Shown: positions 51,847 through 62,810, counted from the first letter of the stretch. The stretch is 64,000 nucleotides of DNA from Bradyrhizobium sp. B097 (GCF_038957035.1 NZ_CP152412.1:248001-312000), one strand, 5' to 3'. Made by a program: numbers and translations. Notes: generated from the sequence alone by a model not told the origin.

Positions 51847-53445
51847 ATGTCCGGCATCGTCCTTTCGTCATCGGTCCGTCAGAACCTGCTTTCGCTGCAG
51901 TCGACGGCCGACCTGCTCGCCACCACGCAGAACCGCTTGTCCACCGGCAAGAAGGTCAACACCGCTCTCGACAATCCGACCAACTTCTTCACGGCGCAGT
52001 CGCTCGACAACCGCGCCAGCGACATCAACAACCTGCTGGACGGAATCGGCAACGGCGTGCAGGTGCTGCAGGCTGCCAACACCGGCATCACCTCGCTGCA
52101 GAAGCTCGTTGACAGCGCCAAGTCGGTCGCCAACCAGGCCCTGCAGGCCGCGGTCGGCTATTCCCAGAAGTCGCAGGTGACGACCGCCGTGGTCACCGGC
52201 GCGACCACCGACGATATCCGTGGCACCGCTACCTACAGCAATGCGACCCTCGCTGGTACGGTCGTCAACAACAATCTCACGACGCCCGTGCCGATCACGG
52301 CCGCCACCAAGCTCGTCACTGCGGCCAACTCCGATACCCTGGCGGCGACCCCGACCGGCACGATCAACGTCAACGGCAAGTCGATCACGTTCTCGACCTC
52401 GCAGACCACTGCGACGACCGATTCATCCGGCAACGTGACCCTCGGCACCGGCGCGGGCAGCAACCTGACCGTCGGCGACCTGCTCACGGCGATCGACGGC
52501 ATCACCGGCACCGCCACCGCCTCCACCGTGGCGGCTGGTGCGCTCCAGATCAGCACCGGCACTAACCAGGACCTCAACATCTCCGGCTCGGGCCTCGCCG
52601 CTTTCGGCCTTACCGCCGGAACCAAGGCACGCACCGTGGCAACGCCTTCGCCGCTGGATGGCTTGACGCTGACGATCGGCGCGACCGGCAACGGCAAGGC
52701 CACCAACATTACGTTTGGTAGCGGCGCGGGCCAGGTGAAGTCCCTCAACGACCTGAACAACGCCCTGTCGGCCAACAACCTGCAGGCATCGCTCAGCGCG
52801 AGCGGTGCGCTCACCATCAGCACCACCAACGATGCCGCGTCCGCGACCATCGGCACGATCGGTGGCACGGCAGCCGGCGCCGGCAAGCTGTTCAACGCCC
52901 TTGTGGGCAGCGCCCCGGTGCAGGATCCGAATGGGCTGGCGAACCGCGCCAACCTGGTCAACCAGTACAACAACATCCTGGACCAGATCACCACGACCGC
53001 GCAGGACGCCTCGTACAACGGCATCAACCTGCTCAATGGCGATCAGCTCAAGCTGACCTTCAACGAGACGGGCTCCTCGACGCTGAAGATCCAGGGCGTC
53101 ACCTTCGATGCCTCCGGCCTCAACCTCACCAAGCTGACCGCCGGCACGGACTTCATCGACAACGCTTCGGCCAACGCCACGCTGAAGACGCTCAACAGCG
53201 CGAGCGGCCTGCTGCGCACCCAGGCTTCGACCCTCGGTTCGAACCTGTCGATCGTGCAGATCCGCCAGGACTTCTCGAAGAACCTGATCAACGTGCTGCA
53301 GACCGGCTCGTCCAACCTGACGCTGGCCGACACCAACGAGGAAGCGGCCAACAGCCAGGCGCTGTCGACCCGCCAGTCGATCGCGGTGTCCGCGCTGGCC
53401 CTGGCCAACCAGTCGCAGCAGAGCGTTCTGCAGCTGCTCCGCTAA
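51847..53445 (+). CDS. Flagellin
   Basis: The ATG at 51847 follows AGAAGGG and gives 532 residues. The N-terminal D0/D1 helix (SSVRQNLLSLQSTADLLATT, NRLSTGKKVNTALDNPTNFF) and the C-terminal helix ending NQSQQSVLQLLR are clear flagellin halves. The middle is Thr/Gly/Ala-rich and repetitive, the surface-exposed D2/D3 part. This resembles the longer flagellins of the Bradyrhizobium subpolar filament. Terminator just downstream. Exported through the flagellar type III system, so no signal peptide. Confidence 0.94.
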   Translation: MSGIVLSSSVRQNLLSLQSTADLLATTQNRLSTGKKVNTALDNPTNFFTAQSLDNRASDINNLLDGIGNGVQVLQAANTGITSLQKLVDSAKSVANQALQAAVGYSQKSQVTTAVVTGATTDDIRGTATYSNATLAGTVVNNNLTTPVPITAATKLVTAANSDTLAATPTGTINVNGKSITFSTSQTTATTDSSGNVTLGTGAGSNLTVGDLLTAIDGITGTATASTVAAGALQISTGTNQDLNISGSGLAAFGLTAGTKARTVATPSPLDGLTLTIGATGNGKATNITFGSGAGQVKSLNDLNNALSANNLQASLSASGALTISTTNDAASATIGTIGGTAAGAGKLFNALVGSAPVQDPNGLANRANLVNQYNNILDQITTTAQDASYNGINLLNGDQLKLTFNETGSSTLKIQGVTFDASGLNLTKLTAGTDFIDNASANATLKTLNSASGLLRTQASTLGSNLSIVQIRQDFSKNLINVLQTGSSNLTLADTNEEAANSQALSTRQSIAVSALALANQSQQSVLQLLR

Positions 53446-53473
53446 GCGTAGCCGCGACAGACAACGACTATCG

Positions 53474-53501
53474 AGGCGGCGGAGGAAACTCCGCCGCCTT
53501 T
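53474..53501 (+). terminator. Rho-independent terminator of the flagellin gene
   Basis: A 10-base GC stem GGCGGCGGAG / CTCCGCCGCC with a GAAA loop, followed by TTTG, 30 bases past the stop. Confidence 0.8.
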
Positions 53502-53531
53502 GCTTTTGGGTTTGCTTAACCATCCCGCCGG

Positions 53532-53566
53532 TTGCAACCCATGTTCAACCCTTGTTCAACCCTTGG
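53532..53566. repeat. Short tandem repeat of TTCAACCC
   Basis: The unit TTCAACCC with a short linker occurs two to three times in succession (GCAACCCATG, TTCAACCCTTG, TTCAACCCTTG). It lies in the 409-base gap between the flagellin gene and cheA, where no gene is seen. Confidence 0.4.
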
Positions 53567-53757
53567 GCGATCGCGTCCTGATGCAGGCGGATGTCATGGC
53601 CGCCAGCGCTTCGCTGGACTTGACGGCCCCTCGATCTCATTTCGTTCAAATTGCGACGACGGGTGGAACGGGCTCTTTCCCGTCCGGGTGGTATGGGCTC
53701 GTTGCTGTGAAACCGGCCGCGATGTCGTGATGCGTCGTCCTTGAAGGGCTTCATCGT

Positions 53758-53771
53758 CCGTATTTGCACGG
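53758..53771. promoter_or_regulatory. Variant CCGTA-N4-TACGG site before cheA
   Basis: CCGTATTTGCACGG: one mismatch in the right arm. It shares the GTATTTG core with the flagellin and response-regulator sites and lies about 84 bases before the cheA ATG. Confidence 0.45.
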
Positions 53772-53854
53772 ACGACGAAATTAACGTCGCCGTGAAGCCG
53801 GCCAAGTTATCGGTGCGAGGCGTGCGTTCCGTAGCACCTTGAGGGGACCGATTC

Positions 53855-56578
53855 ATGGACGATCTGTTGCGCGAGTTCCTGACGGAGAGCAGCGAGAGCC
53901 TGGACACGGTCGACAACCAGCTGGTGCAGTTCGAGCAGGATCCGAACAACGCGAAGATCCTGGATAACATTTTCCGCCTTGTGCACACGATCAAGGGGAC
54001 CTGCGGCTTCCTCGGGCTGCCGCGGCTGGAAGCGCTGGCGCATGCCGGCGAGACCCTGATGGGCAAATTCCGCGACGGCATGCCGGTGAAGGCGGAAGCC
54101 GTGACGCTGATCCTGTCCTCGATCGACCGCATCAAGGAGATCCTTGGCGGGCTCGAGGCGACCGAGGCCGAGCCTGAGGGCAACGACCGCGATCTGATCG
54201 ATCAACTCGAAGCGATGGTCGAGCGCGGCATGGCGGCCATGGCTGCCGGTGAGACTGCTCCTGAAGACATGCCTGTCGTTGAATCTCCATCCGTGCAGGC
54301 AGCAATGACCGAAGGCACACTGGTGGTGCAGACGCTGGAGCGTCCGCTGCGTCCGGGCGAGGTCTCGCTCGACGAGCTCGAGCGCGCCTTCCGCGAGACC
54401 GAGATTGAAGCCGCAGCGCCGGCGCCCGCGCCGGTCGCCAAGCCTGCCGCTGCGGTGCCCGCAGCCGAGCCGGCCGAGGCCGCAAAGAAGCCGGCCCGCA
54501 AGGCCGCCACCGAGGATGTCCAGGAAGGCGACAAGATCGCCAACCAGTCGATCCGGGTCAACGTCGACACCCTCGAACACCTGATGACCATGGTCTCCGA
54601 GCTGGTCCTGACCCGCAACCAGCTCTTGGAGATCTCAAGGCGCAACGAGGACACCGAGTTCAAGGTGCCGTTGCAGCGGCTCTCCAACGTCACCGCCGAG
54701 CTGCAGGAAGGCGTCATGAAGACGCGGATGCAGCCGATCGGCAATGCTTGGCAGAAGCTGCCGCGCATCGTCCGCGATCTCTCCGGCGAACTCGGCAAGC
54801 AGATCGAGCTGGAGATGCACGGCGCCGACACCGAGCTCGACCGCCAGGTGCTCGACCTGATCAAGGATCCGTTGACGCACATGGTGCGCAACTCCGCCGA
54901 TCATGGCCTCGAGACCACCGCCGAGCGGGTCGCTAGCGGCAAGCCCGAACAGGGCACCATTCGCCTCTCCGCCTATCACGAGGGCGGCCACATCATCATC
55001 TGCATCGCCGACAATGGCCGCGGGCTCAACACCGAGCGGATCAAGGCCAAGGCGCTCCAGAACGGTCTCGTCACCGAGGCCGAGCTCGAGAAGATGACCG
55101 AGGCCCAGATCCACAAGTTCATCTTCGCGCCGGGCTTCTCGACCGCCGCGCAGGTGACCTCGGTGTCCGGCCGCGGCGTCGGCATGGACGTGGTGCGCAC
55201 CAATATCGACCAGATCGGCGGCACCATCGACATCAAGAGCGTGGCCGGCGAGGGCGCCTCCGTCACCATCAAGATCCCGCTGACCCTGGCGATCGTCTCC
55301 GCGCTGATCGTGGAAGCCGGCGGCGACCGCTTTGCCATCCCGCAGCTCTCGGTGGTCGAGCTGGTGCGGGCCCGCGCCAACTCCGAGCACCGCATCGAGC
55401 GGATCAAGGACACCGCAGTCTTGCGGCTGCGCAACAAGCTGCTGCCGCTGATCCACCTCAAGAAGCTCCTGAAGATCGACGACGGCGCCACCTCAGATGC
55501 CGAGAACGGCTTCATCGTGGTGACGCAAGTCGGCAGCCAGACCTTCGGCATCGTGGTCGACGGCGTGTTCCACACCGAGGAGATCGTGGTCAAGCCGATG
55601 TCGACCAAGCTGCGGCACATCGACATGTTCTCCGGCAACACCATTTTGGGCGATGGCGCCGTGATCATGATCATCGACCCCAACGGGATTGCCAAGGCGC
55701 TCGGCGCGTCCGGCTCCTCGGCCCATGACATGGCCGACGACAATGCCGCGGCGCATGCCTCGAGCGGCGAGCAGCTGACCTCGCTGCTGGTGTTCCGCGC
55801 CGGTTCCAGCCAACCCAAGGCGGTGCCGCTCGGCCTCGTTACCCGGCTGGAGGAGATCGCAACCGACAAGATCGAGCTCTCCAACGGACGCTACATGGTG
55901 CAGTACCGCGAGCAGCTGATGCCGCTGGTGCAGATGGCCGGCGTCGAGGTGCAGACGCAAGGGTCGCAGCCGATCCTGGTGTTCGCCGACGACGGCCGCT
56001 CGATGGGGCTCGTGGTCGACGAGATCATCGACATCGTCGAGGAGCGGCTCAACATCGAGGTCGCGGGCTCGCAGGACGGCATTTTGGGCTCGGCCGTGAT
56101 CAAGGGCCAGGCCACCGAGGTGATCGACGTCGGCCACTTCCTCCCCATGGCGTTCGCCGACTGGTTCTCGCGCAAGGAGATGCGTCCGTCGGCCTCGGCG
56201 CAGTCGGTGCTGCTGGTCGACGACTCCGCGTTCTTCCGCAACATGCTGGCGCCGGTGCTCAAAGCCGCCGGCTACAAGGTGCGGACCGCGCCGAATGCCC
56301 AGGAAGGGCTCGCCGCGCTGCGCTCGGGACAGGCCTTCGACGTCGTGCTGACCGACATCGAGATGCCCGAGATGAACGGCTTCGAGTTCGCCGAGAACAT
56401 CCGCAGTGACCACAACCTCATCGGGCTGCCGATCATCGCGCTGTCGGCGATGGTGTCGCCGGCGGCGATCGAGCGCGGCCGGCAGGCCGGCTTCCACGAT
56501 TATGTCGCCAAGTTCGATCGTCCCGGGCTGATCGCGGCGCTGAAAGAGCAGACCGCCGAACTGCGCCGGGCCGCCTAG
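53855..56578 (+). CDS. cheA: Hybrid chemotaxis histidine kinase CheA
   Basis: The 907-residue product starts with an Hpt domain (RLVHTIKGTCGFLGL, H44), a Pro/Ala linker at 185-225, then the dimer and ATPase domain (MVSELVLTRNQLLEISRR; N box VRNSADHGLE; G box GRGVGMDVVR), a CheW-like domain, a second CheW-like segment (LLVFRAGSSQPKAVPLGLV), and a receiver domain at about 785-905 with SVLLVDDSAFFRNMLAPV and DVVLTDIEMPEMNG. CheA with a fused receiver is found in some alphaproteobacterial chemosensory clusters. It phosphorylates CheY. Operon with cheW, cheY, cheR. Confidence 0.95.
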   Translation: MDDLLREFLTESSESLDTVDNQLVQFEQDPNNAKILDNIFRLVHTIKGTCGFLGLPRLEALAHAGETLMGKFRDGMPVKAEAVTLILSSIDRIKEILGGLEATEAEPEGNDRDLIDQLEAMVERGMAAMAAGETAPEDMPVVESPSVQAAMTEGTLVVQTLERPLRPGEVSLDELERAFRETEIEAAAPAPAPVAKPAAAVPAAEPAEAAKKPARKAATEDVQEGDKIANQSIRVNVDTLEHLMTMVSELVLTRNQLLEISRRNEDTEFKVPLQRLSNVTAELQEGVMKTRMQPIGNAWQKLPRIVRDLSGELGKQIELEMHGADTELDRQVLDLIKDPLTHMVRNSADHGLETTAERVASGKPEQGTIRLSAYHEGGHIIICIADNGRGLNTERIKAKALQNGLVTEAELEKMTEAQIHKFIFAPGFSTAAQVTSVSGRGVGMDVVRTNIDQIGGTIDIKSVAGEGASVTIKIPLTLAIVSALIVEAGGDRFAIPQLSVVELVRARANSEHRIERIKDTAVLRLRNKLLPLIHLKKLLKIDDGATSDAENGFIVVTQVGSQTFGIVVDGVFHTEEIVVKPMSTKLRHIDMFSGNTILGDGAVIMIIDPNGIAKALGASGSSAHDMADDNAAAHASSGEQLTSLLVFRAGSSQPKAVPLGLVTRLEEIATDKIELSNGRYMVQYREQLMPLVQMAGVEVQTQGSQPILVFADDGRSMGLVVDEIIDIVEERLNIEVAGSQDGILGSAVIKGQATEVIDVGHFLPMAFADWFSRKEMRPSASAQSVLLVDDSAFFRNMLAPVLKAAGYKVRTAPNAQEGLAALRSGQAFDVVLTDIEMPEMNGFEFAENIRSDHNLIGLPIIALSAMVSPAAIERGRQAGFHDYVAKFDRPGLIAALKEQTAELRRAA

Positions 56579-56626
56579 AGCATGATCCGGAAAAGTGGGA
56601 ACCGGTTTTCCGATCGGATCATGCTC
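56578..56626. repeat. Palindromic repeat type C, copy 4
   Basis: Ends GAGCATGATCCGG / GATCATGCTC pair fully. It begins at the cheA stop codon and ends 30 bases before the cheW ATG, so it lies inside the che operon as a hairpin in the transcript. Confidence 0.85.
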
Positions 56627-56655
56627 AAAACAAAGGGATGCAAGGAACAGAACTG

Positions 56656-57129
56656 ATGACGAGCAAGATCGAGACCAGTGAAGGCGCGATGGCCGAATAC
56701 GTCACCGCGGTGATCGGCGGGCAGCTGTTCGGCCTGCCGATCTCGCGGGTGCAGGACGTGTTCATGCCGGAGCGGCTGACGCGGGTGCCGCTGGCCTCCA
56801 GCGAGATCGCCGGCGTGCTCAATCTGCGCGGCCGCATCGTCACCGTGGTCGACATGCGCGCCCGGCTCGGCCTGCCGAAGGCCGACGACGGCAAGCCGCC
56901 GATGGCGGTCGGCGTCGACCTGCGCGGTGAATCCTATGGCCTGCTGATCGACCAGATCGGCGAGGTGCTGCGGCTGCCCGACGACAGCCGCCAGGACAAT
57001 CCGGTCAACCTCGATCCCCGCATGGCGAGGCTCGCCGGCGGCGTTCACCGCCTCGACGGCCAGCTCATGGTCGTCCTCGATGTCGATCGCGTGCTCGAAC
57101 TGGTGCCCAAAACAGCAGCTGCAGCGTAA
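56656..57129 (+). CDS. cheW: Chemotaxis coupling protein CheW
   Basis: The 157-residue product is a complete CheW: EYVTAVIGGQLFGLPISRVQDVF, GVLNLRGRIVTVVDMRARLG and GLLIDQIGEVLRL. It links chemoreceptors to CheA in the cytosol. The ATG at 56656, behind an AAGGA site, is preferred to one at 56638. Second gene of the che operon. Confidence 0.93.
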   Translation: MTSKIETSEGAMAEYVTAVIGGQLFGLPISRVQDVFMPERLTRVPLASSEIAGVLNLRGRIVTVVDMRARLGLPKADDGKPPMAVGVDLRGESYGLLIDQIGEVLRLPDDSRQDNPVNLDPRMARLAGGVHRLDGQLMVVLDVDRVLELVPKTAAAA

Positions 57130-57172
57130 CGCTCCGCCGCGGAGACGGCGGACTCTACAAGGAGGCCAACAT

Positions 57173-57562
57173 ATGAAGACATGTCTTGTCGTCGACGATT
57201 CCGGTGTGGTGCGAAAGATCGCACGCCGCATCCTCGAAGGAATGGAATTCACCGTCATCGAAGCCGAGGACGGCGCGGTCGCGCTCGAAGCCTGCAAGCA
57301 GGCGCTGCCGGACGCGGTGCTGCTCGACTGGAACATGCCTGTCATGGACGGCTTCGAATTCCTCGTGCAGCTCCGGCGCATGGCGGGCGGTGACGTGCCG
57401 AAGGTGGTGTTCTGCACCACCGAGAACGGCATCGACCACATCTCGCGGGCGCTGCATGCCGGCGCCAACGAGTACATCATGAAGCCGTTCGACAAGGACA
57501 TCGTGATCGCGAAATTCCAGGAAGTGGGTTTGCTGGCGCTCGATGCGTCTGCCGAAGCCTGA
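57173..57562 (+). CDS. cheY: CheY-type response regulator
   Basis: The 129-residue product is a lone receiver domain: CLVVDDSGVVRKIARRIL (acidic pair at 8-9), D52 in LLDWNMPVMDG, T in FCTTE, and KPF at the end. No output domain. The GTPF-type KPFDKDIV helix is usual for CheY. The AAGGAGG ribosome site lies six bases before the ATG. Phosphorylated by the neighbouring CheA. Confidence 0.92.
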   Translation: MKTCLVVDDSGVVRKIARRILEGMEFTVIEAEDGAVALEACKQALPDAVLLDWNMPVMDGFEFLVQLRRMAGGDVPKVVFCTTENGIDHISRALHAGANEYIMKPFDKDIVIAKFQEVGLLALDASAEA

Positions 57563-57597
57563 TACCCAGTCTCACCCTTTGCCTTTGCGAGGCTCCC

Positions 57598-58455
57598 GTG
57601 ACGCCGCCCGACTACGAGTATCTGCGTAAGCTCCTGAAGGACCATTCCGGTCTCGATCTGTCCGCGGACAAGCAATATCTGATCGAGAGCCGCCTGCTGC
57701 CGCTGGCCCGCAAATGCGGCCTGTCCGGCATCCCCGACCTGATCGCCAAGATCAGGGCCGGCTCATCGACACACACCGTCCAGGTGGTCGAGGCCATGAC
57801 CACCAACGAGACGTTCTTCTTCCGCGACAAGGTGCCGTTCGACCATTTCCGCGACACCATCATGCCGGAAGTGCTGAAGGCGCGTGCCGCGCGCCGCAGC
57901 GTCCGGATCTGGTGCGCCGCCGGCTCGACCGGCCAGGAGCCCTATTCGCTGGCGATGTGCCTCAAGGAGATGGGTGCTGCGCTTGCGGGATGGCGGGTCG
58001 AGATCACAGCGACCGATCTGTCGCAGGAGGTGCTGGAGAAGTCGAAGGCCGGCATCTACAGCCAGTTCGAGGTGCAGCGCGGGCTGCCGATCCAGCTGCT
58101 GGTCAAGTATTTCAAGCAGTCGGGAGAACTCTGGCAGATCAATCCCGAGTTGCGCGCGATGGTGCAGCACCGTCAGCTCAATCTGCTGCGCGATTTCTCC
58201 CAGCTCGGCACGTTCGATGTGATCTTCTGCCGCAACGTGCTGATCTATTTCGATCAGGACACCAAGATCAACATCTTCAACCGGCTCGCCCGGTTGATGG
58301 AGGCCGACGGCTTCCTGGTGCTCGGCGCCGCCGAAACCGTGGTCGGCCTGACCGACACGTTCAAGCCGATTCCCGAGCGGCGTGGCCTGTATCGGCCGAG
58401 CGGGGTGCGGGCAGCACTTGTGATGCCGAGGTCTGCCATGGCGGTCGGATATTGA
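57598..58455 (+). CDS. cheR: CheR methyltransferase
   Basis: The 285-residue product has the CheR N-terminal helical domain (MTPPDYEYLRKLLKDHSGLDLS, where M is GTG) and a SAM-binding domain with RIWCAAGSTGQEPYSLAM (motif I), DLSQEVLEKSK and VIFCRNVLIYFD. CheR methylates glutamates of chemoreceptors. The GTG start has GAGG upstream. Fourth gene of the che operon. Confidence 0.93.
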   Translation: MTPPDYEYLRKLLKDHSGLDLSADKQYLIESRLLPLARKCGLSGIPDLIAKIRAGSSTHTVQVVEAMTTNETFFFRDKVPFDHFRDTIMPEVLKARAARRSVRIWCAAGSTGQEPYSLAMCLKEMGAALAGWRVEITATDLSQEVLEKSKAGIYSQFEVQRGLPIQLLVKYFKQSGELWQINPELRAMVQHRQLNLLRDFSQLGTFDVIFCRNVLIYFDQDTKINIFNRLARLMEADGFLVLGAAETVVGLTDTFKPIPERRGLYRPSGVRAALVMPRSAMAVGY

Positions 58456-58458
58456 GCG

Positions 58459-58776
58459 ATGACGGAGGACGGCAAATCAATTGAGCGTGTCACGTTCAGC
58501 CGGGGCGTCGATGTCTGCATCATGGCCATCGACGGCACCTGGCGGCGCGACTGCCAGCTCAATGCCATCTCCGACAATGACGCGGCGTTGACCGTCGAGG
58601 GTTCCATTCAGGGGCTCAACCTGAAGGAGTTCTTCCTCCTGCTGTCGTCGACCGGGCTTGCCTATCGCCGCTGCGAGCTGGTCCGCGTCAACGGCACCGA
58701 AATGGACATCAGCTTCCTCAAGGGCAAGCCGAGCAAGCGGCGGTCGGGCTCCGACGAAGAGCGGGCCAGAGCCTGA
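58459..58776 (+). CDS. Degenerate PilZ-like small protein
   Basis: The 105-residue product starts three bases after cheR. GTWRRDCQLNAISDND resembles the first strand and D-x-S-x-x-G region of PilZ domains, and RRCELVRVNGTEMDISFLKG matches the C-terminal strands, but the basic RxxxR and the exact D-x-S-x-x-G are weak, so cyclic-di-GMP binding is doubtful. The basic C-terminal end is short. Position in the chemotaxis operon suggests a role in motility control; this is inference. Confidence 0.6.
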   Translation: MTEDGKSIERVTFSRGVDVCIMAIDGTWRRDCQLNAISDNDAALTVEGSIQGLNLKEFFLLLSSTGLAYRRCELVRVNGTEMDISFLKGKPSKRRSGSDEERARA

Positions 58777-58909
58777 TATCAAGAACCGGCCGGGTGGGCG
58801 ATGCCTGCCGCGAATCCGAACGTGGAACGGATCGTCGCCTCGAGGGTTGGGGCGTTGTCGGCATAATCTGCGTGATGGCGCCGAATTCGGTGGCGGCCGG
58901 TCCGGCCGG

Positions 58910-59218
58910 TCAGTTCAGGAGGCGGGCCGGGCCCTCTGGATCGCACAGCCGATCGAGCGCCATGCCGAGGCCGGCGTCACAGGCTTTCAGGGCCGTGGAC
59001 GCCACGGCATAGCGAGGGGTGACGTCGTCAAGCACGAAGATGTCGGCGGCGGCGTCCTGCTCGGCCAGAAATGCCTCGCGCGCAATCGCCGCCTCGATCA
59101 GCCGCAGGCTCGCCTGGACATGGCCGATCAGCGCGACCAGGTCCGTCACGATCAGGCTGTAGGGATCGCTGCCCTCGTCCAGGCACACCGCAACGCCGTC
59201 CGCCGCTGCATTTTCCAT
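58910..59218 (-). CDS. Hypothetical protein
   Basis: A 102-residue helical acidic product: SLIVTDLVALIGHVQASLRL, IEAAIAREAFLAEQDAAADI and ALDRLCDPEGPARLLN. No family recognised. It is divergent from a FixJ-type regulator gene across 153 bases, with a perfect CCGTA-N4-TACGG palindrome between the two starts (65 bases from this one). It may be regulated by that site. Confidence 0.6.
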   Translation of the reverse strand: MENAAADGVAVCLDEGSDPYSLIVTDLVALIGHVQASLRLIEAAIAREAFLAEQDAAADIFVLDDVTPRYAVASTALKACDAGLGMALDRLCDPEGPARLLN

Positions 59219-59282
59219 GCATGTTTCTCCACTGCCCCCACTTTTAGGGACCGCGGTGCTACTTGTGCGTTAAGCGGACGTC

Positions 59283-59296
59283 CCGTACAAATACGG
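59283..59296. promoter_or_regulatory. CCGTA-N4-TACGG palindrome between divergent genes
   Basis: CCGTACAAATACGG, perfect arms. It lies between the hypothetical gene (start 59218) and the response regulator gene (start 59372), at about 65 and 76 bases from the starts. Confidence 0.6.
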
Positions 59297-59371
59297 GTCC
59301 ATTGATCGAGATGGTCGAGTTACTTCTTGTGCAGTCTGGCCAGCACGCTTCACCACTGATGGACGAGACAT

Positions 59372-60004
59372 ATGGTTGAGAATGGCGCTCCTCGCGGGGA
59401 AATCTTTGTAGTCGACGACGACCCCGCCGTTCGCGAGACGCTGTCCGTGGTCCTGTCGACCGCCGGCTACAAGGTGATCTGCTTTGCGGACGGCGCCGCG
59501 CTGCTCGCGGTGGCGCGCAGCCGGACGCCGGCCTGTATCCTGCTCGACGTGCACATTCCCGGCAAATCCGGCCTCGATATCCTGAAGGAGCTGCACGGCG
59601 AGGATTATCCGGCGCCGATCTTCATGATCTCCGGCCAGGGCGATATCACGATGGCGGTCAGCGCCATCAAGAACGGCGCGCTCGATTTCATCGAGAAGCC
59701 GTTCCGCGGTAACGAGATCGTCAGTCGCCTCAGTGAGGCGATCGACGCCTATACCAGGCGCCAGGCCGAGACCTCGGCATCGCGCATCGCCGCGCTGCAC
59801 TTTCCGGGGCGCGAGCCGCTGACCCGCCGCGAACGCGAGGTGCTCGAGCAGTTCACCGCGGGCGCCTCCAACAAGGAGGCCGGGCGTCACCTCGGGATCA
59901 GCCCGCGTACGATCGAGGATCACCGCGCCAACATCATGAAGAAGCTCGGCGCGCGCAACGCCGCCGACCTCGTCCGCATCGTGATGACGGCGCAGCAAAA
60001 GTAA
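59372..60004 (+). CDS. FixJ/NarL-type response regulator
   Basis: The 210-residue product has a receiver domain (VVDDDPAVRETLSVV, D59 in LLDVHIPGKSGLD, K in FIEKPFRGNE) and a LuxR-type HTH (LTRREREVLEQFTAGASNKE, ISPRTIEDHRANIMKKLGAR). It is FixJ-like in length and linker. Its HTH is very similar to that of the LuxR-type protein at 48516, so both may bind the same palindrome. A CCGTA-N4-TACGG site precedes it. No partner kinase nearby. Confidence 0.9.
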   Translation: MVENGAPRGEIFVVDDDPAVRETLSVVLSTAGYKVICFADGAALLAVARSRTPACILLDVHIPGKSGLDILKELHGEDYPAPIFMISGQGDITMAVSAIKNGALDFIEKPFRGNEIVSRLSEAIDAYTRRQAETSASRIAALHFPGREPLTRREREVLEQFTAGASNKEAGRHLGISPRTIEDHRANIMKKLGARNAADLVRIVMTAQQK

Positions 60005-60237
60005 GCCAAGGTCGGCCAAGGCCGGTTTAGGCTCCGATTTCCACATCGCGGGGTTGTGTGCCGCACGCCCGGCACACCGGCGGCGAACGGTACGTCTGCG
60101 CCGCGCGCGGGACGAGGCGTCCGGAAATCCTGTATATGCGTTGCGCAGGGCATGCGTGCCGAGACCGCGCGCGTGCGAGCAATCTCGAGACACGCGATAC
60201 CGAAACACGCAATATCGAAGCATATGGCGCATCCAAG

Positions 60238-61977
<1,740 letters not shown>

Positions 61978-61980
61978 CCG

Positions 61981-62061
61981 TCGTTCCGGGGCGATGCGCA
62001 GCATCGAACCCGGAACCTCGAGATTCCGGGTCTGGTCCTTCGGACCATCCCGGAATGACAA
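61981..62061. repeat. Palindromic intergenic repeat (type F)
   Basis: Contains paired segments GTCGTTCCGGG / CCCGGAATGAC and GGTCCTTCGGACC in a 81-base stretch. It fills the gap between the dehydratase and RraA-like genes. Confidence 0.65.
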
Positions 62062-62074
62062 CCGGAAAAATCAT

Positions 62075-62794
62075 ATGTCAAAACTCAGCGACACCACCCG
62101 CAACAAGCTGAAATCCGTCTCCACCGCGACGGTCGCGACCGCGCTGTTCAAGCGCGGCTTGCGCATCCAGATGATCCAGGATGTTCACCCCTTGAGCCCG
62201 GACCAGCCGACGATGGTCGGCGAAGCCTTCACGCTGCGCTACATGCCGGCGCGCGAGGATCTCAACACGATCGAGGTGTTCCGCGACCGCGCGCATCCGC
62301 AGCGCAAGGCGATCGAGGACTGCCCGCCGGGCAGCGTGCTGGTCATGGACAGCCGCAAGGATGCGCGCGCGGCCTCGGCCGGCGCGATCCTGGTGACGCG
62401 GCTGATGAAGCGCGGCTGCGCCGGCGTCGTCACAGATGGCGGCTTCCGCGATTCGGCCGAGATCGCGCGGCTCGGTTTCCCGGCGTTTCATCATCGCCCC
62501 AGCGCGCCGACCAATCTGACGCTGCACCAGGCGATCGAGATCAACGTCCCGATCGGCTGCGGCGATGCGCCGGTGTTTCCCGGCGACGTGATCCTCGGCG
62601 ACAGCGACGGGGTCATCGTGATCCCGGCCCATCTCGCCGACGAGATCGCGAACGAGACTTTCGAGATGACCGCGTTCGAGGATTTCGTCACCGAGCAGGT
62701 CCAGAACGGCCGCGGCATCTTCGGCCTCTATCCCGCGACCGACGAGCAGACGCTGAAGGATTTTGCGGCTTGGCGGAAGATGAAGGGGCGGTAG
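62075..62794 (+). CDS. RraA-family protein, aldolase/decarboxylase-like
   Basis: The 239-residue product has the RraA fold, with the active-site pattern GCAGVVTDGGFRDSAEI (R and D of the metal/pyruvate site) and an N-terminal TATVATALFKRGL. Members of this family are ribonuclease E inhibitors or 4-hydroxy-4-methyl-2-oxoglutarate / oxaloacetate-type aldolases; next to a sugar-acid dehydratase an aldolase or lyase role is likelier. Its ATG at 62075 is 98 bases from the previous stop, across a palindromic repeat. Confidence 0.85.
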   Translation: MSKLSDTTRNKLKSVSTATVATALFKRGLRIQMIQDVHPLSPDQPTMVGEAFTLRYMPAREDLNTIEVFRDRAHPQRKAIEDCPPGSVLVMDSRKDARAASAGAILVTRLMKRGCAGVVTDGGFRDSAEIARLGFPAFHHRPSAPTNLTLHQAIEINVPIGCGDAPVFPGDVILGDSDGVIVIPAHLADEIANETFEMTAFEDFVTEQVQNGRGIFGLYPATDEQTLKDFAAWRKMKGR

Positions 62795-62810
62795 GGTTCC
62801 ACATACTCCG

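Noticed and set aside
53500..53730. 76-residue frame after the flagellin gene
   Set aside because: It begins within the tandem TTCAACCC repeat, lacks a ribosome site and shows no family features.
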